Part shown: one piece after another, positions 51,827 to 60,174 of the stretch
Layout of the letters: every line of letters begins with the position of its first letter
How positions within the stretch are numbered: the first letter of the stretch is position 1
Source: an uncultured Acetatifactor sp.
GTDB taxonomy: Bacteria; Bacillota; Clostridia; Lachnospirales; Lachnospiraceae
Assembly (NCBI GenBank): GCA_934402315.1
Contig: CAKRTS010000011.1
Coordinates: 44,709-108,708, forward strand
Direction: 5' to 3'
DNA length: 64,000 bases
The notes under the pieces: model-generated
Seen by the model: the letters and a program-made list of their open reading frames with translations, nothing else
Databases searched by the model: none
Told to the model about the DNA's origin: nothing
Program-made: the position numbers and the translations under genes

Positions 51827-52662
51827 GCCAGAAGCATCAGCTTCTTTCGCAGCTCCTCCAGCTGGGTTCCCAGCCCGCAGTCATAGATGCCGCTGTCCGT
51901 CTCTATCATGCACTCGTTCTTCGTCAAAGTCATATCTTCAATAATTTCCACATTGCTGTTCGCAGACACCGCTCCCGCAAGCATCTGCTTTTTCTGCATG
52001 TTGACATAAGGATAATCTTCCTTGGATACATGGATGATAAAGTCCCTCTCTCCGTCGATCTTCCGCAGCGTATTGGAAATAAGGTAGGTAAGAATATCCC
52101 TGTTCGACTGCAGATCCACATGAAAGATGTGCTCGTAGATCTGTGTGATCGTATCAACCATTTGCGGTTCAAGCTCCTCGAGCTTCTGCTGATACTGATC
52201 CTCCAACAGTTTTTCCTTCTTCAGATACTCTTGCCTTGCCGCCTCTCCCTCTGCCTGCGCCCGGTTATTTCCCTCGGTATATCCCTGTTTTCTCGCATTT
52301 TCCAGTATATCCGCCTTCTCGCGTTCCGCCTCAGCTCTCGCCTCCTCACGAATGCGATCCGCTTCCTGCCTGGCATTTTCAATAATTTCCTGAGAGTTGG
52401 CCTGTGCCTCCTCCATAAGTCTGCCGGCATCTTCCTTCGCCTTGATGACGTTGCTCTCCGCACCGGCAGTGCCATCTCCGCCGGAAGCCACCTCTACATT
52501 TTCCGCATCCAGACCGGAGACAAAACCATCCCCGCCCTCCTGTTTCTCGTAAAGGGCATTCAGGCGGCGCTGTATCAGCGCATTTGTGTCAATAATTCTC
52601 TTTTCATCAGACTGCACGACCGTATAAATCTGCTTTACCAAACTCCTAGACAACGATCTCAT
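51811..52662 (-). CDS. fliH: Flagellar export regulator FliH
   Basis: About 283 aa. Inhibits and positions FliI on the C-ring. Typical layout: N-terminal LVKQIYTVVQSDEKRIIDTNALIQRRL, a long Ala/Glu/Arg-rich helix (about 85-150, QEIIENARQEADRIREEARAEAEREK), then a V-ATPase E-subunit-like C-terminal domain. ATG 52662 (or the GTG just before) overlaps the fliG end and is only a few bases from GGAGG, so the start is uncertain. Confidence 0.92.
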   Translation of the reverse strand: MRSLSRSLVKQIYTVVQSDEKRIIDTNALIQRRLNALYEKQEGGDGFVSGLDAENVEVASGGDGTAGAESNVIKAKEDAGRLMEEAQANSQEIIENARQEADRIREEARAEAEREKADILENARKQGYTEGNNRAQAEGEAARQEYLKKEKLLEDQYQQKLEELEPQMVDTITQIYEHIFHVDLQSNRDILTYLISNTLRKIDGERDFIIHVSKEDYPYVNMQKKQMLAGAVSANSNVEIIEDMTLTKNECMIETDSGIYDCGLGTQLEELRKKLMLLAWQKE

Positions 52663-53665
52663 CACCTCCGCCTCTGGAGATTACAATTTCGCCGGTATCT
52701 TCCAGCTTTCTGATAACGTTTACAATCTTCTGCTGTGCTTCCTCTACGTCCTTCATGCGGACAGGGCCCATGAATTCCATGTCTTCCTTTATCATAACAG
52801 CAAGACGCTTGGACATATTGTTGAAGATTGCCGTCTGTACCTGCTCGTTTGCATTCTTGAGCGCCATCTCCAGATCGTCATTGCCGACATCACGCAGCAC
52901 GCGCTGGATCGCTCTGTCGTCGAGCAACAGAATATCCTCGAACACAAACATCTTCTTTCTGATTTCGTCGGCAAGCTCCGGCTCCTCGATTTCGAGGGTT
53001 TCCATGATATGGCGCTCGGTTCCTCTGTCGACGGTATTCAAGATCTCGACAACCGCATCTACGCCGCCGATGATCGTGTAATCCTGATTTACCAGACTTG
53101 CAAGCTTGGATTCCAGCACCTTCTCCACCTCCTTGATGACCTCCGGGCTGGTGCGGTCCATGACCGCAATACGTCTCGCGACATCCGCCTGTCTGTCCGG
53201 CGCAAGGGAAGATATAATCAGTGCCGCCTGACTCGGCGACAAGTAGGAAAGGATCAGGGCAATCGTCTGCGGGTGCTCGTCCTGAATGAAGTTTATCAGC
53301 TGGGATGCATCCGTCTTTCGCACAAACTCGAAAGGCTTTACCTGCAGCGATGCTGTCAGCTTTCCGATAATATCCATTGCCTTTTCGGAGCCAAGGGCCT
53401 TTTCGAGCAGATCCTTCGCATAGTTGATACCACCCTCTGCAATGTACTGCTGTGCAAGGCAGACCTCATAAAACTCGTTGATGACCTCTTCCTTGACCTG
53501 GGGTGTAACGCTTCTTGTATTTGCAATTTCCAGCGTCAGTTCCTCGATCTCTTCTTCCTTGAGATGCTTGAAGATTCCCGCTGAGCGCTCGGGTCCGAGT
53601 GTAATCAGCAGAATTGCCGCCTTCTGTATTCCCTTAAGTCCATCATCTTTCCCTGTTTTCGGCAT
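52646..53665 (-). CDS. fliG: Flagellar motor switch protein FliG
   Basis: 339 aa. Three ARM-like domains: N-terminal MS-ring-binding part (GIQKAAILLITLGPERSAGIFKHL), middle EHPQTIALILSYLSPSQAALIISSL, and C-terminal torque helix (FVFEDILLLDDRAIQRVLRDVGNDDLEMALKNANEQVQ). The charged residues that meet MotA are in that last segment. 18 bp after fliF. Confidence 0.98.
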   Translation of the reverse strand: MPKTGKDDGLKGIQKAAILLITLGPERSAGIFKHLKEEEIEELTLEIANTRSVTPQVKEEVINEFYEVCLAQQYIAEGGINYAKDLLEKALGSEKAMDIIGKLTASLQVKPFEFVRKTDASQLINFIQDEHPQTIALILSYLSPSQAALIISSLAPDRQADVARRIAVMDRTSPEVIKEVEKVLESKLASLVNQDYTIIGGVDAVVEILNTVDRGTERHIMETLEIEEPELADEIRKKMFVFEDILLLDDRAIQRVLRDVGNDDLEMALKNANEQVQTAIFNNMSKRLAVMIKEDMEFMGPVRMKDVEEAQQKIVNVIRKLEDTGEIVISRGGGDEIVV

Positions 53666-53683
53666 AAGCTGTTCCTTCCTCCG

Positions 53684-55285
53684 TTATTCCCAATCCTCAT
53701 TCAGCCAGTTGCGCAGCAGGTTTGCCGCCGCTTCGGGATTCTCGTCCACAAACTTCTCGATCAGCTTTCTCGTCTCTGACTTTGTCTCAATGTCGATATC
53801 TTCCAGCGTATCCTCAGGCGTAGACTGCAGCATGGATTCGACGGAAAGCTCTTCCTCCTCCGTCGCTTCCTTCTTTGCTCGCATGCTTCTGATGACTACA
53901 AAGGCAAGCAGTGCCAGAATAAGGACAATCATGACAATGTTAAAAATATCCGTGCCGGTAACCGTAACTTCCTTGTCATAGAACACCGGGCTCTCATAGG
54001 CAATAATCGTAATATTGTCCTCGCTGATTCCCGTTGCGTCAGCCGCCATGCTGTAAAATTCGGGTTCCACATCCTTCTTGATGTCATCCCTGTGGGCTTC
54101 CTTAAACTCCGCCCACGTGATACCGTCAAGCAGTCCCTGTCTCTTCACCGCCTCCTCATGGTACTCTCTGATCGTAATCATGGAGATCGCCATGGAGGAA
54201 TTTGCGTAATTGATGCCGCCCGCGGGCGTTATTTTATTCTTTGCGGATTCGTTCGGCAGATAGTCCGTCGAGCTCTCCGTCTGTGTGTTTTCGCTGGTGC
54301 TGTAGTCCGGATTTACATATCCCGTGAGATTCTCCCCGTCGTTGGAGTCTGTTCCGGGAATACCGCCGGCGCCGTTTGTGCTGTTCGACTCAAACAGATC
54401 CTGATGCGCATAAAGCCCCTGTGTATAGCCGTCGTTTGCGTAATACTCCTTTACCGTCTCCTGATACTCTGAGAAGTCGATATCCAGATGGCTTGTAACC
54501 TCGATGATGGAGTACTGCTTTGTGCCGTACAGAACCTTCTTTGTCTGATTTGCCAGCATGGCTTCCGCCTGATTCTTCAGCTCCTGCATGGAGCTTGCGA
54601 TTCCGGCAGAAGAATAATCATCTCCACCCGCGAACAGCAGATTCGACTCCGTGTCCATGATCGTGATATTTGCGGTCGTGGCATTTCCCAGCGCCGCCGC
54701 CACGCACCTGGCAAGTCCCGCCGCCTGGGATGCAGTAAGATTTCCGTCCAGCTCCAATGTGATAGATGCATATGCCTCTTCCTGCTGTGCCGCAAGCGTG
54801 CCGTTCTGAGGCGGTATATCCAGCATGACCGTCGCATGCTTTACAGACTCCTGCACCTCCAGCGTCTGCTCCAGCTCCGCCTGCAGGAGAAGCTGCCATT
54901 GTCTCTGTTTATCGGTAGATGTCGTGGACATACTGCTGTCCACCATATCGGAATATCTCAGCCGGGAGGTCGTATAGCCCGCTGAGCCGAGCGCCAGATT
55001 CGCCTTGTAGAGCTGCTCCGACAGGACTTCGATCGTCAGCGCATTATCGGACTCTCTGTGTGTGACTCCCGCATTATCCAGAATATCGACCACCTCCGCC
55101 GCCTCCGCCGAGGTTGCATAGGTGTCCAGCTTTGTGTACTGGGGTCTGGAAATGACATAAACAATGATAACAAAAGTAAAGATTACCGCCGCCACTATAG
55201 CAATGATGATCGTCTTCTGTTTCGTGGTGAATTTATTCCACCATTCCTTAATCTTTTCAAGGATCTCTTTCAGTTTCTCAGGCAT
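53684..55285 (-). CDS. fliF: Flagellar MS-ring protein FliF
   Basis: 533 aa. Two membrane helices (TIIIAIVAAVIFTFVIIVYVIS, about 23-45, and FNIVMIVLILALLAFVVIRSM, about 440-460) flank the ring-building motifs and the beta-collar domain. The C-terminal FliG-binding tail is ETRKLIEKFVDENPEAAANLLRNWLNED. First structure of the basal body. Confidence 0.98.
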   Translation of the reverse strand: MPEKLKEILEKIKEWWNKFTTKQKTIIIAIVAAVIFTFVIIVYVISRPQYTKLDTYATSAEAAEVVDILDNAGVTHRESDNALTIEVLSEQLYKANLALGSAGYTTSRLRYSDMVDSSMSTTSTDKQRQWQLLLQAELEQTLEVQESVKHATVMLDIPPQNGTLAAQQEEAYASITLELDGNLTASQAAGLARCVAAALGNATTANITIMDTESNLLFAGGDDYSSAGIASSMQELKNQAEAMLANQTKKVLYGTKQYSIIEVTSHLDIDFSEYQETVKEYYANDGYTQGLYAHQDLFESNSTNGAGGIPGTDSNDGENLTGYVNPDYSTSENTQTESSTDYLPNESAKNKITPAGGINYANSSMAISMITIREYHEEAVKRQGLLDGITWAEFKEAHRDDIKKDVEPEFYSMAADATGISEDNITIIAYESPVFYDKEVTVTGTDIFNIVMIVLILALLAFVVIRSMRAKKEATEEEELSVESMLQSTPEDTLEDIDIETKSETRKLIEKFVDENPEAAANLLRNWLNEDWE

Positions 55286-55325
55286 GGTATTTCTCCCTAC
55301 TATTCTTTATTTCCCTCGCCGTACA

Positions 55326-55658
55326 CTAAATCTGAATCTGCATAATTTCCTTATATGCATCCATAAGCTTGTCCCTGATTGCCACCGTGTACTGCAGAGC
55401 AGTAGATGCCTTCTGCATCGCAATAGAGAGATCATGCGTGTTATCCGTTTCTCCCAGCGCAAATCTCAGCTTTTCATCCTCGGCATCCGACAAAAAGCTG
55501 TTTGTCGTCTTAATGTTGTCAATTGCCGTATTCAGGAGCGCATCAAAAAGCTTTCCGTCCGTCTTCTTATTTTCACTCAGTCCGGTGACGCCGGACAGCG
55601 TATCCAGAGAGGATACTCCGTTTATCCCCGCAAGGCTTCCGATCTTAGATATATCCAT
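55326..55658 (-). CDS. fliE: Flagellar rod adaptor FliE
   Basis: 110 aa. Joins MS ring to rod. The conserved C-terminal part reads FALGETDNTHDLSIAMQKASTALQYTVAIRDKLMDAYKEIMQIQI, with LFDALLNTAIDNIKTTNSF before it. Between flgC and fliF. Confidence 0.96.
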   Translation of the reverse strand: MDISKIGSLAGINGVSSLDTLSGVTGLSENKKTDGKLFDALLNTAIDNIKTTNSFLSDAEDEKLRFALGETDNTHDLSIAMQKASTALQYTVAIRDKLMDAYKEIMQIQI

Positions 55659-55683
55659 TATGTATTCCCCTTTTTATTATGTA

Positions 55684-56133
55684 TTACTGGTTCAGCTCAA
55701 GTCCCTTCAATGCCATGGACTTGCTTGCACTGAAAGCCGTCGAGTTTGCCTCATACGCACGGCTGGCATCAATCAGGTTCGTCATCTCTGTAATAATATT
55801 TACATTCGGACAGGTGACATAGCCGTCATCGTCCGCATCGGGATGGGAAGGGTCATACACCTTCTTCATCTCCGTCTCATAATCCTGATACAGACCGCTG
55901 ACCTTTACTCCCTGTCCGGAATAGCCATGGCTGTAAGCCGCCTCGCCAAGGACACGGCTGAACGCGGTCTGCCCACCCTTTTCCTCGAAAGTCACAACCT
56001 TTCTGCGGTAGGGCGTACCGTCCGCCGTTCTGGTCGTGCTGGCATTTGCCACATTCTCTGATATAACATCCATGCGGTACCGCTGTGCGGTCAGACCTGA
56101 CGCATTGATATTAAAGGCCGAAAACATACTCAT
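55684..56133 (-). CDS. flgC: Proximal rod protein FlgC
   Basis: 149 aa. N-terminal MSMFSAFNINASGLTAQRYRMDVISENVANASTTRT and C-terminal VNIITEMTNLIDASRAYEANSTAFSASKSMALKGLEL are rod-protein signatures. 25 bp before fliE and 31 bp after flgB. Confidence 0.97.
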   Translation of the reverse strand: MSMFSAFNINASGLTAQRYRMDVISENVANASTTRTADGTPYRRKVVTFEEKGGQTAFSRVLGEAAYSHGYSGQGVKVSGLYQDYETEMKKVYDPSHPDADDDGYVTCPNVNIITEMTNLIDASRAYEANSTAFSASKSMALKGLELNQ

Positions 56134-56164
56134 ACTCTTCTCTCCTCTTACTTTCTGCTCAACA

Positions 56165-56554
56165 TTACTTCATTGCGATCTGCAAATTCTGGAATTCCTC
56201 GTTGATACCGGACAACAGTCCCTGATACTTCAGCTGGTTCTCCGCGAGCATCACATTTTCATTTTCAATATCAACATTATTCTTGTCCAGGCGGTAGGAA
56301 TAATTGTCGTAATCCGTAAAGGTTCTGACCGACAGATTCTTCGTCTTTGCCCTCGCCACCTTGGAGTCCGTTGACTCGTAGCGGTTATTGCCCAAGGCTT
56401 TTTTCAGTACGGATTCAAATGCGACATCCTGTCTCTTATATCCGGGTGTGTCGGCATTTGCAATATTGTTCGATATTGCCTCATTGCGCAGCCAGCTGGC
56501 ATCCGCCGCCTTGTCCAGAATCCTTACATAGTCAAATACATTTGTCTGTATCAT
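56165..56554 (-). CDS. flgB: Proximal rod protein FlgB
   Basis: 129 aa. Rod signature DASWLRNEAISNNIANADTPGYKRQDVAFESVL and C-terminal ENVMLAENQLKYQGLLSGINEEFQNLQIAMK. First gene of the fla/che operon. ATG 56554 is preceded by GGAGGGG. The promoter lies about 55 bp upstream. Confidence 0.97.
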   Translation of the reverse strand: MIQTNVFDYVRILDKAADASWLRNEAISNNIANADTPGYKRQDVAFESVLKKALGNNRYESTDSKVARAKTKNLSVRTFTDYDNYSYRLDKNNVDIENENVMLAENQLKYQGLLSGINEEFQNLQIAMK

Positions 56555-56609
56555 ATTCTTTTCCCCTCCAGGTCAACGATCATGGGCTACAACCTACCCA
56601 CTCTACTTT

Positions 56610-56637
56610 ATTATAGTGGATTTTGCTAAAAAAACAA
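56610..56637 (-). promoter_or_regulatory. Sigma-A-type promoter of the fla/che operon
   Basis: Minus strand TTGTTT (56632-56637), 16-bp spacer, perfect TATAAT (56610-56615). The leader to flgB is about 48 nt. An imperfect palindrome AACAA-N6-TTGTT (56633-56648) covers the -35 and could be an operator, though 5-bp arms can arise by chance. No clear CodY box (AATTTTCWGAAAATT) was seen by eye. Confidence 0.6.
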
Positions 56638-56672
56638 TAGATTTTGTTCTATTTAGTACTTTTGTAGCATAT

Positions 56673-56709
56673 AAAAAGGAATCTATTGCAACGCAATAAA
56701 TTCCTTTTT
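56673..56709 (-). terminator. Intrinsic terminator of codY
   Basis: 17-bp stem with one C-A mismatch (56673-56689/56693-56709), 3-nt loop, ending in TTTTTAT on the minus strand, about 38 bp after the codY stop. It separates codY from the fla/che promoter; the stem is symmetrical. Confidence 0.78.
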
Positions 56710-56747
56710 AAAACGTTCCTGTATTATATACCGGCATTCAGTTGGCA

Positions 56748-57548
56748 TCAGAATTTCGCCTGTTTCTGGAGATTCTGCCGCTTTAATTCCTCGATCTCAT
56801 CAAACACGACATCGTTCAGCACCTTGATATAAGTGCCCTTCATGCCCGAGGAACGGGACTCAATCACGCCGGCGCTCTCAAACTTCCGCAGTGCATTTAC
56901 GATCACTGAGCGGGTGATGCCCACCCGGTCCGCGATCTTGCTGGCAACCAGAATCCCCTCCATGCCGTTCAATTCGTCAAAGATATGGGTGATTGCCTCC
57001 ATCTCCGAGAAAGAAAGCGTGCTGATCGCTGATTTCACCACTGCGACCTTCCGGCTCTCCTCCGCACTCTCCTCGTTGACAGCGCGCAGCATTTCCAGCC
57101 CGACCACCGTGGAACCGTATTCACAGAGGATAATGTCATCAATATCGTACTGCGCATCACATTTATAGATGAAAAGCGTGCCGAGCCGCTCTCCTGCGAT
57201 CTCAATCGGGGTGATAATCGCCTGAAACTTCCTTGTGTCAGTGCGTTCAAAACCCAATGTCTCAAGATTCACATTCTCCTTTGTGGAGAGAACGCCGAGC
57301 AGACGCTCATTCAGCATATTGTCAATAAAACCGCCGATGTTCTCATCGATCAGCTCCGTTATGGACTCGATACCCTCCGATTTCCCGACACCGAGCACCT
57401 TTCCCTTTCTGCTGATGACCAGAACATTTGAATTTAATATTTCACGCATCACCTTGCAGATATCATTAAAAACTACCTTGCTGGAATTATTATTATGCAG
57501 TAACTTCCCAATCTTTCTGGTTTTGTCCAACAGTTGCACGCTGCTCAT
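56748..57548 (-). CDS. codY: GTP/branched-chain amino-acid-responsive repressor CodY
   Basis: 266 aa, close to the usual 259. Residues 1-155 form the GAF domain that binds Ile/Val (LLDKTRKIGKLLHNN, RKFQAIITPIEIAGERLGTLF). The C-terminal winged helix has the highly conserved CodY HTH ASKIADRVGITRSVIVNALRK (202-222). In Bacillus CodY represses the fla/che promoter, and the same neighbour relation is kept here. It has its own promoter and terminator. Confidence 0.98.
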   Translation of the reverse strand: MSSVQLLDKTRKIGKLLHNNNSSKVVFNDICKVMREILNSNVLVISRKGKVLGVGKSEGIESITELIDENIGGFIDNMLNERLLGVLSTKENVNLETLGFERTDTRKFQAIITPIEIAGERLGTLFIYKCDAQYDIDDIILCEYGSTVVGLEMLRAVNEESAEESRKVAVVKSAISTLSFSEMEAITHIFDELNGMEGILVASKIADRVGITRSVIVNALRKFESAGVIESRSSGMKGTYIKVLNDVVFDEIEELKRQNLQKQAKF

Positions 57549-57629
57549 ACCTGTTCCCTCCGTCCATGAATGTCACGAAGCCCTGTTCGGCCGTTTTTTC
57601 AGTACCACGGTGAATGTTTCACTACATAT

Positions 57630-57658
57630 AGTTTAGCACACAAAAAGACTGTTTTCAA
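57630..57658 (-). promoter_or_regulatory. Sigma-A promoter of codY
   Basis: Minus strand TTGAAA (57653-57658), 17-bp spacer, TAAACT (57630-57635). It gives a leader of about 75 nt to ATG 57548. It lies just after the topA stop with no strong hairpin between, so readthrough from topA is also possible. Confidence 0.6.
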
Positions 57659-57687
57659 TGCATAATTTATTGATTTATTTGTTTTTT

Positions 57688-59766
57688 TCACGATTTATTT
57701 GACAATTCGGCCAACATATGATAACCGCACTGCTCATTTGCGCAGACCAGCTTATTTCCCTTGGCAAGCATGACAGTTCCGCACTTCGGACATCTCTGGT
57801 CCGTCGGGCGCTGCCATGCCATAAAATCACAGTTCGGGTTGTCAATACATCCGTAATATTTTCTGCCTTTTTTTGTTTTTTTCAGAACAATGTCCTTGCC
57901 GCATTTCGGGCAGGCGACACCGATCTTCTCAAAATACGGCTTCGTGTTACGGCACTCCGGGAAGCCAGGGCACGCGAGAAATCTTCCGTGCGGTCCGTAT
58001 TTAATCACCATCTGCCTTCCGCAGAGATCGCAGACCTCGTCGCTGACCTCGTCCTCGATCTTTACCTGTTCCAGCTCCTTCTCCGCCTTCTTTACCGCCT
58101 CTTCCAGATCAGGGTAGAAGTTGGAGATAACTGTCTTCCATTTCACCGTTCCCTCTTCCACGCCGTCCAGAAGCGCCTCCATATTCGCCGTGAAATTCAC
58201 ATCCACGATCGAAGGGAACGCCTCCTTCATCATATTGTTGACAACCTCGCCGAGCTCCGTGACGTAAAGGTTCTTATTTTCCTTCGCAATATACCTTCTT
58301 GCCAGAATCGTCGTGATCGTAGGGGCATAGGTGCTGGGGCGGCCGATGCCGAGCTCCTCCAGCGCTTTGACGAGGGACGCCTCGGTATAGTGTGCGGGCG
58401 GCTGTGTAAAATGCTGTCTGGCATCAAAGGATTCAAAGCTCAGCCTGCTCTCCTTGTCCAGCGCTCCGCTCAGCGCGTTTTCATCCTCCTTGTCATCCTC
58501 CGAAACATACACGCTCATAAAACCGTCAAATTTCCGCGTGGATGCCGCAAGCGTAAATATCTGCTCCTTCGCCTGGATCTTCACGGAAACCGTCTCGTAC
58601 AATGCCGCGCTCATCCTGCTTGCGACAAATCTTTTCCAGATCAGCTGGTACAGTCTGAACAGGTCTCTCGGCAGTTCCTCCTTGATCTCCAGCGGGATTC
58701 TGTTCAGGTCTGTCGGACGGATTGCTTCATGCGCATCCTGAATCTTCTGTCCACCCTTCTTGCCGGTGCTCTCGCCGTTCAGATATTGTCCGCCGTAGTG
58801 TGCGCCGATAAACTCCGCCGCCATATGCTCCGCTTCCTCGGAGACACGGGTGGAATCCGTACGAAGGTAGGTAATCAGTCCGACCGTTCCCTCACCCTTA
58901 ATGTCAACGCCTTCATAGAGCTGCTGTGCCAGCCGCATCGTCTTCTGGGTAGAGAAATTCAGGGTCTTGCTCGCCTCCTGCTGGAGCGTCGATGTCGTAA
59001 ACGGCAGCGGCGGCTTTTTCAGACGCTCGCCCTTCTTTATCTCTGCCACCTTATATTGCGCCCCCTCGAGGGATTTCTGGATTGCCTCCGCCTGTTCCCT
59101 GCTGGTGATCGCCTGCTTTTCCTTCGTCGTGCCGTAATACTTTGCGCAGATCGGCTTCTTTTCCCCCTCGGCCTTCAGATTCACGTCAAGGCTCCAGTAT
59201 TCCTCCGGAACGAAGTCATTGATCTCGTCCTCTCTGTCACAGATAATGCGCAGAGCGACCGACTGTACTCTTCCGGCGCTCAGTCCTCTCTTGATCTTCG
59301 CCCAGAGAAGCGGCGATATACGGTAGCCCACCATTCTGTCGAGTGCGCGGCGCGCCTGCTGCGCATCCACCAGATTCATGTTGATCTCCCTAGCGTTCTT
59401 GAGCGATTCCTTGACAGCTGTCTTCGTAATCTCGTTGAAGGTAATCCGGTAAACCTTCTTGTTCTCGAGCTTCAGTGCATAATACAGATGCCATGAAATT
59501 GCCTCTCCCTCACGGTCAGGGTCGGTTGCGAGATAGATTTTCTCCGCTTTTTTTACTTCTTTTCTAAGATTGGCGAGAATATCCCCCTTACCTCTGATCG
59601 TGATATATTTCGGCTCGTAGTCATGCTCCACATCAATTCCGAGCGTACTCTTTGGTAAATCTCTGACATGTCCGTTGCTTGCCGCCACCTCATAGTTTGA
59701 TCCAAGGAACTTCTTGATCGTCTTCACCTTGGCAGGTGACTCCACAATAACCAGATACTTTGCCAT
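57688..59766 (-). CDS. topA: DNA topoisomerase I (type IA)
   Basis: 692 aa. Relaxes negative supercoils. The TOPRIM domain begins KYLVIVESPAKVKTIKKFLG and has ATDPDREGEAISWHL. The catalytic Tyr300 is in GLITYLRTDSTRVS. C-terminal zinc ribbons follow: CDLCGRQMVIKYGPHGRFLACPGFPEC, CPKCGKDIVLKKTKKGRKYYGC and CPKCGTVMLAKGNKLVC, three in all. In Bacillus trmFO, codV, clpQ and clpY lie between topA and codY; here codY follows directly. Confidence 0.98.
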   Translation of the reverse strand: MAKYLVIVESPAKVKTIKKFLGSNYEVAASNGHVRDLPKSTLGIDVEHDYEPKYITIRGKGDILANLRKEVKKAEKIYLATDPDREGEAISWHLYYALKLENKKVYRITFNEITKTAVKESLKNAREINMNLVDAQQARRALDRMVGYRISPLLWAKIKRGLSAGRVQSVALRIICDREDEINDFVPEEYWSLDVNLKAEGEKKPICAKYYGTTKEKQAITSREQAEAIQKSLEGAQYKVAEIKKGERLKKPPLPFTTSTLQQEASKTLNFSTQKTMRLAQQLYEGVDIKGEGTVGLITYLRTDSTRVSEEAEHMAAEFIGAHYGGQYLNGESTGKKGGQKIQDAHEAIRPTDLNRIPLEIKEELPRDLFRLYQLIWKRFVASRMSAALYETVSVKIQAKEQIFTLAASTRKFDGFMSVYVSEDDKEDENALSGALDKESRLSFESFDARQHFTQPPAHYTEASLVKALEELGIGRPSTYAPTITTILARRYIAKENKNLYVTELGEVVNNMMKEAFPSIVDVNFTANMEALLDGVEEGTVKWKTVISNFYPDLEEAVKKAEKELEQVKIEDEVSDEVCDLCGRQMVIKYGPHGRFLACPGFPECRNTKPYFEKIGVACPKCGKDIVLKKTKKGRKYYGCIDNPNCDFMAWQRPTDQRCPKCGTVMLAKGNKLVCANEQCGYHMLAELSNKS

Positions 59767-59840
59767 ATCGTCAATCTTCCCTTCATTTCTGTTTCTTCTA
59801 TAATAAATAGGTTTTGATCCCTAGACGCTAATCGTGAAAT

Positions 59841-59869
59841 ACTATACACCAAAATTTTTCAGGGTGCAA
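59841..59869 (-). promoter_or_regulatory. Sigma-A promoter of topA
   Basis: Minus strand TTGCAC (59864-59869), 17-bp spacer, TATAGT (59841-59846), about 75 nt before the topA ATG at 59766. Another A/T-rich TATTATAG lies closer, but without a -35. Confidence 0.55.
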
Positions 59870-59924
59870 GAGATTTATTTTACTTTATTTTATTTTCAGA
59901 ACAATAAATAAAATCAATAACAAC

Positions 59925-59961
59925 AAAAAAGCACTGAACTCAGATCTTGAGTTTCAGTACT
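59925..59961 (-). terminator. Intrinsic terminator of the tRNA-Glu gene
   Basis: Minus-strand stem AGTACTGAAACTCA / TGAGTTCAGTGCT (one bulge, one mismatch), loop of 5 nt, then TTTTTT. It starts 33 bp after the tRNA 3' end. Strong Rho-independent form. Confidence 0.8.
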
Positions 59962-59993
59962 TCCTAGGGTTGGGCTATTCATAAATGAATAAG

Positions 59994-60065
59994 CAGCTGG
60001 TAGGGGAATCGAACCCCTGTTTTCGCCGTGAGAGGGCGACGTCTTAACCGCTTGACCAACCAGCC
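59994..60065 (-). tRNA. tRNA-Glu (anticodon CTC)
   Basis: 72 nt cloverleaf on the minus strand. Acceptor GGCTGGT pairs with ACCAGCT (one G-T), discriminator G at 59994. The D-arm includes TTGGTCAAGCGGTTAAGAC, a tRNA-Glu-like pattern. The anticodon arm TCGCC-CTCTCAC-GGCGA gives CTC, which reads GAG. The T-arm is AGGGG-TTCGATT-CCCCT. CCA is not encoded (the genomic sequence continues CTT), so it must be added by CCA-adding enzyme. It has its own promoter and terminator. Confidence 0.95.
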
Positions 60066-60070
60066 ATGTC

Positions 60071-60093
60071 AAGCACCGTTCTGAACGGTACTT
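60071..60093 (-). other. Hairpin in the pre-tRNA-Glu leader
   Basis: 10-bp stem with one mismatch, AAGTACCGTT / AACGGTGCTT with a 3-nt loop, 5 bp upstream of the mature tRNA 5' end and inside the transcribed leader. It might affect RNase P processing or be the trace of another element; no evidence decides this. Confidence 0.5.
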
Positions 60094-60097
60094 GTAA

Positions 60098-60126
60098 ATA
60101 ATAATACACTTTTTGAAAAAATGCAA
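60098..60126 (-). promoter_or_regulatory. Sigma-A promoter of tRNA-Glu
   Basis: Minus strand TTGCAT (60121-60126), 17-bp spacer, TATTAT (60098-60103), about 33 bp upstream of the tRNA 5' end. No GC-rich discriminator is visible. Confidence 0.6.
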
Positions 60127-60174
60127 GTACTTTTTTAAATTTTTTAAATTATTTTTTCAAAAGGTGTTTTTCCG

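Noticed and set aside
50462..51886. 474-codon open frame on the plus strand
   Set aside because: Antisense to fliI; Arg/His-rich translation without motifs.
21911..56554. Sigma-28 promoters inside the fla/che operon
   Set aside because: I found no TAAA-N15-GCCGATAA-like pair that was convincing in the gaps, though most gaps are too short to hold one.
56555..56747. CodY-binding box or c-di-GMP riboswitch upstream of flgB
   Set aside because: No match close to AATTTTCWGAAAATT and no riboswitch core; the leader from the predicted start is only about 48 nt.
57718..59496. 592-codon open frame on the plus strand
   Set aside because: Exactly antisense to topA, has no recognisable domain and is Leu/Arg-rich, typical of a shadow frame of a codon-biased gene.
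59914..60126. 70-codon minus-strand frame
   Set aside because: It runs straight through the tRNA-Glu gene and its terminator.
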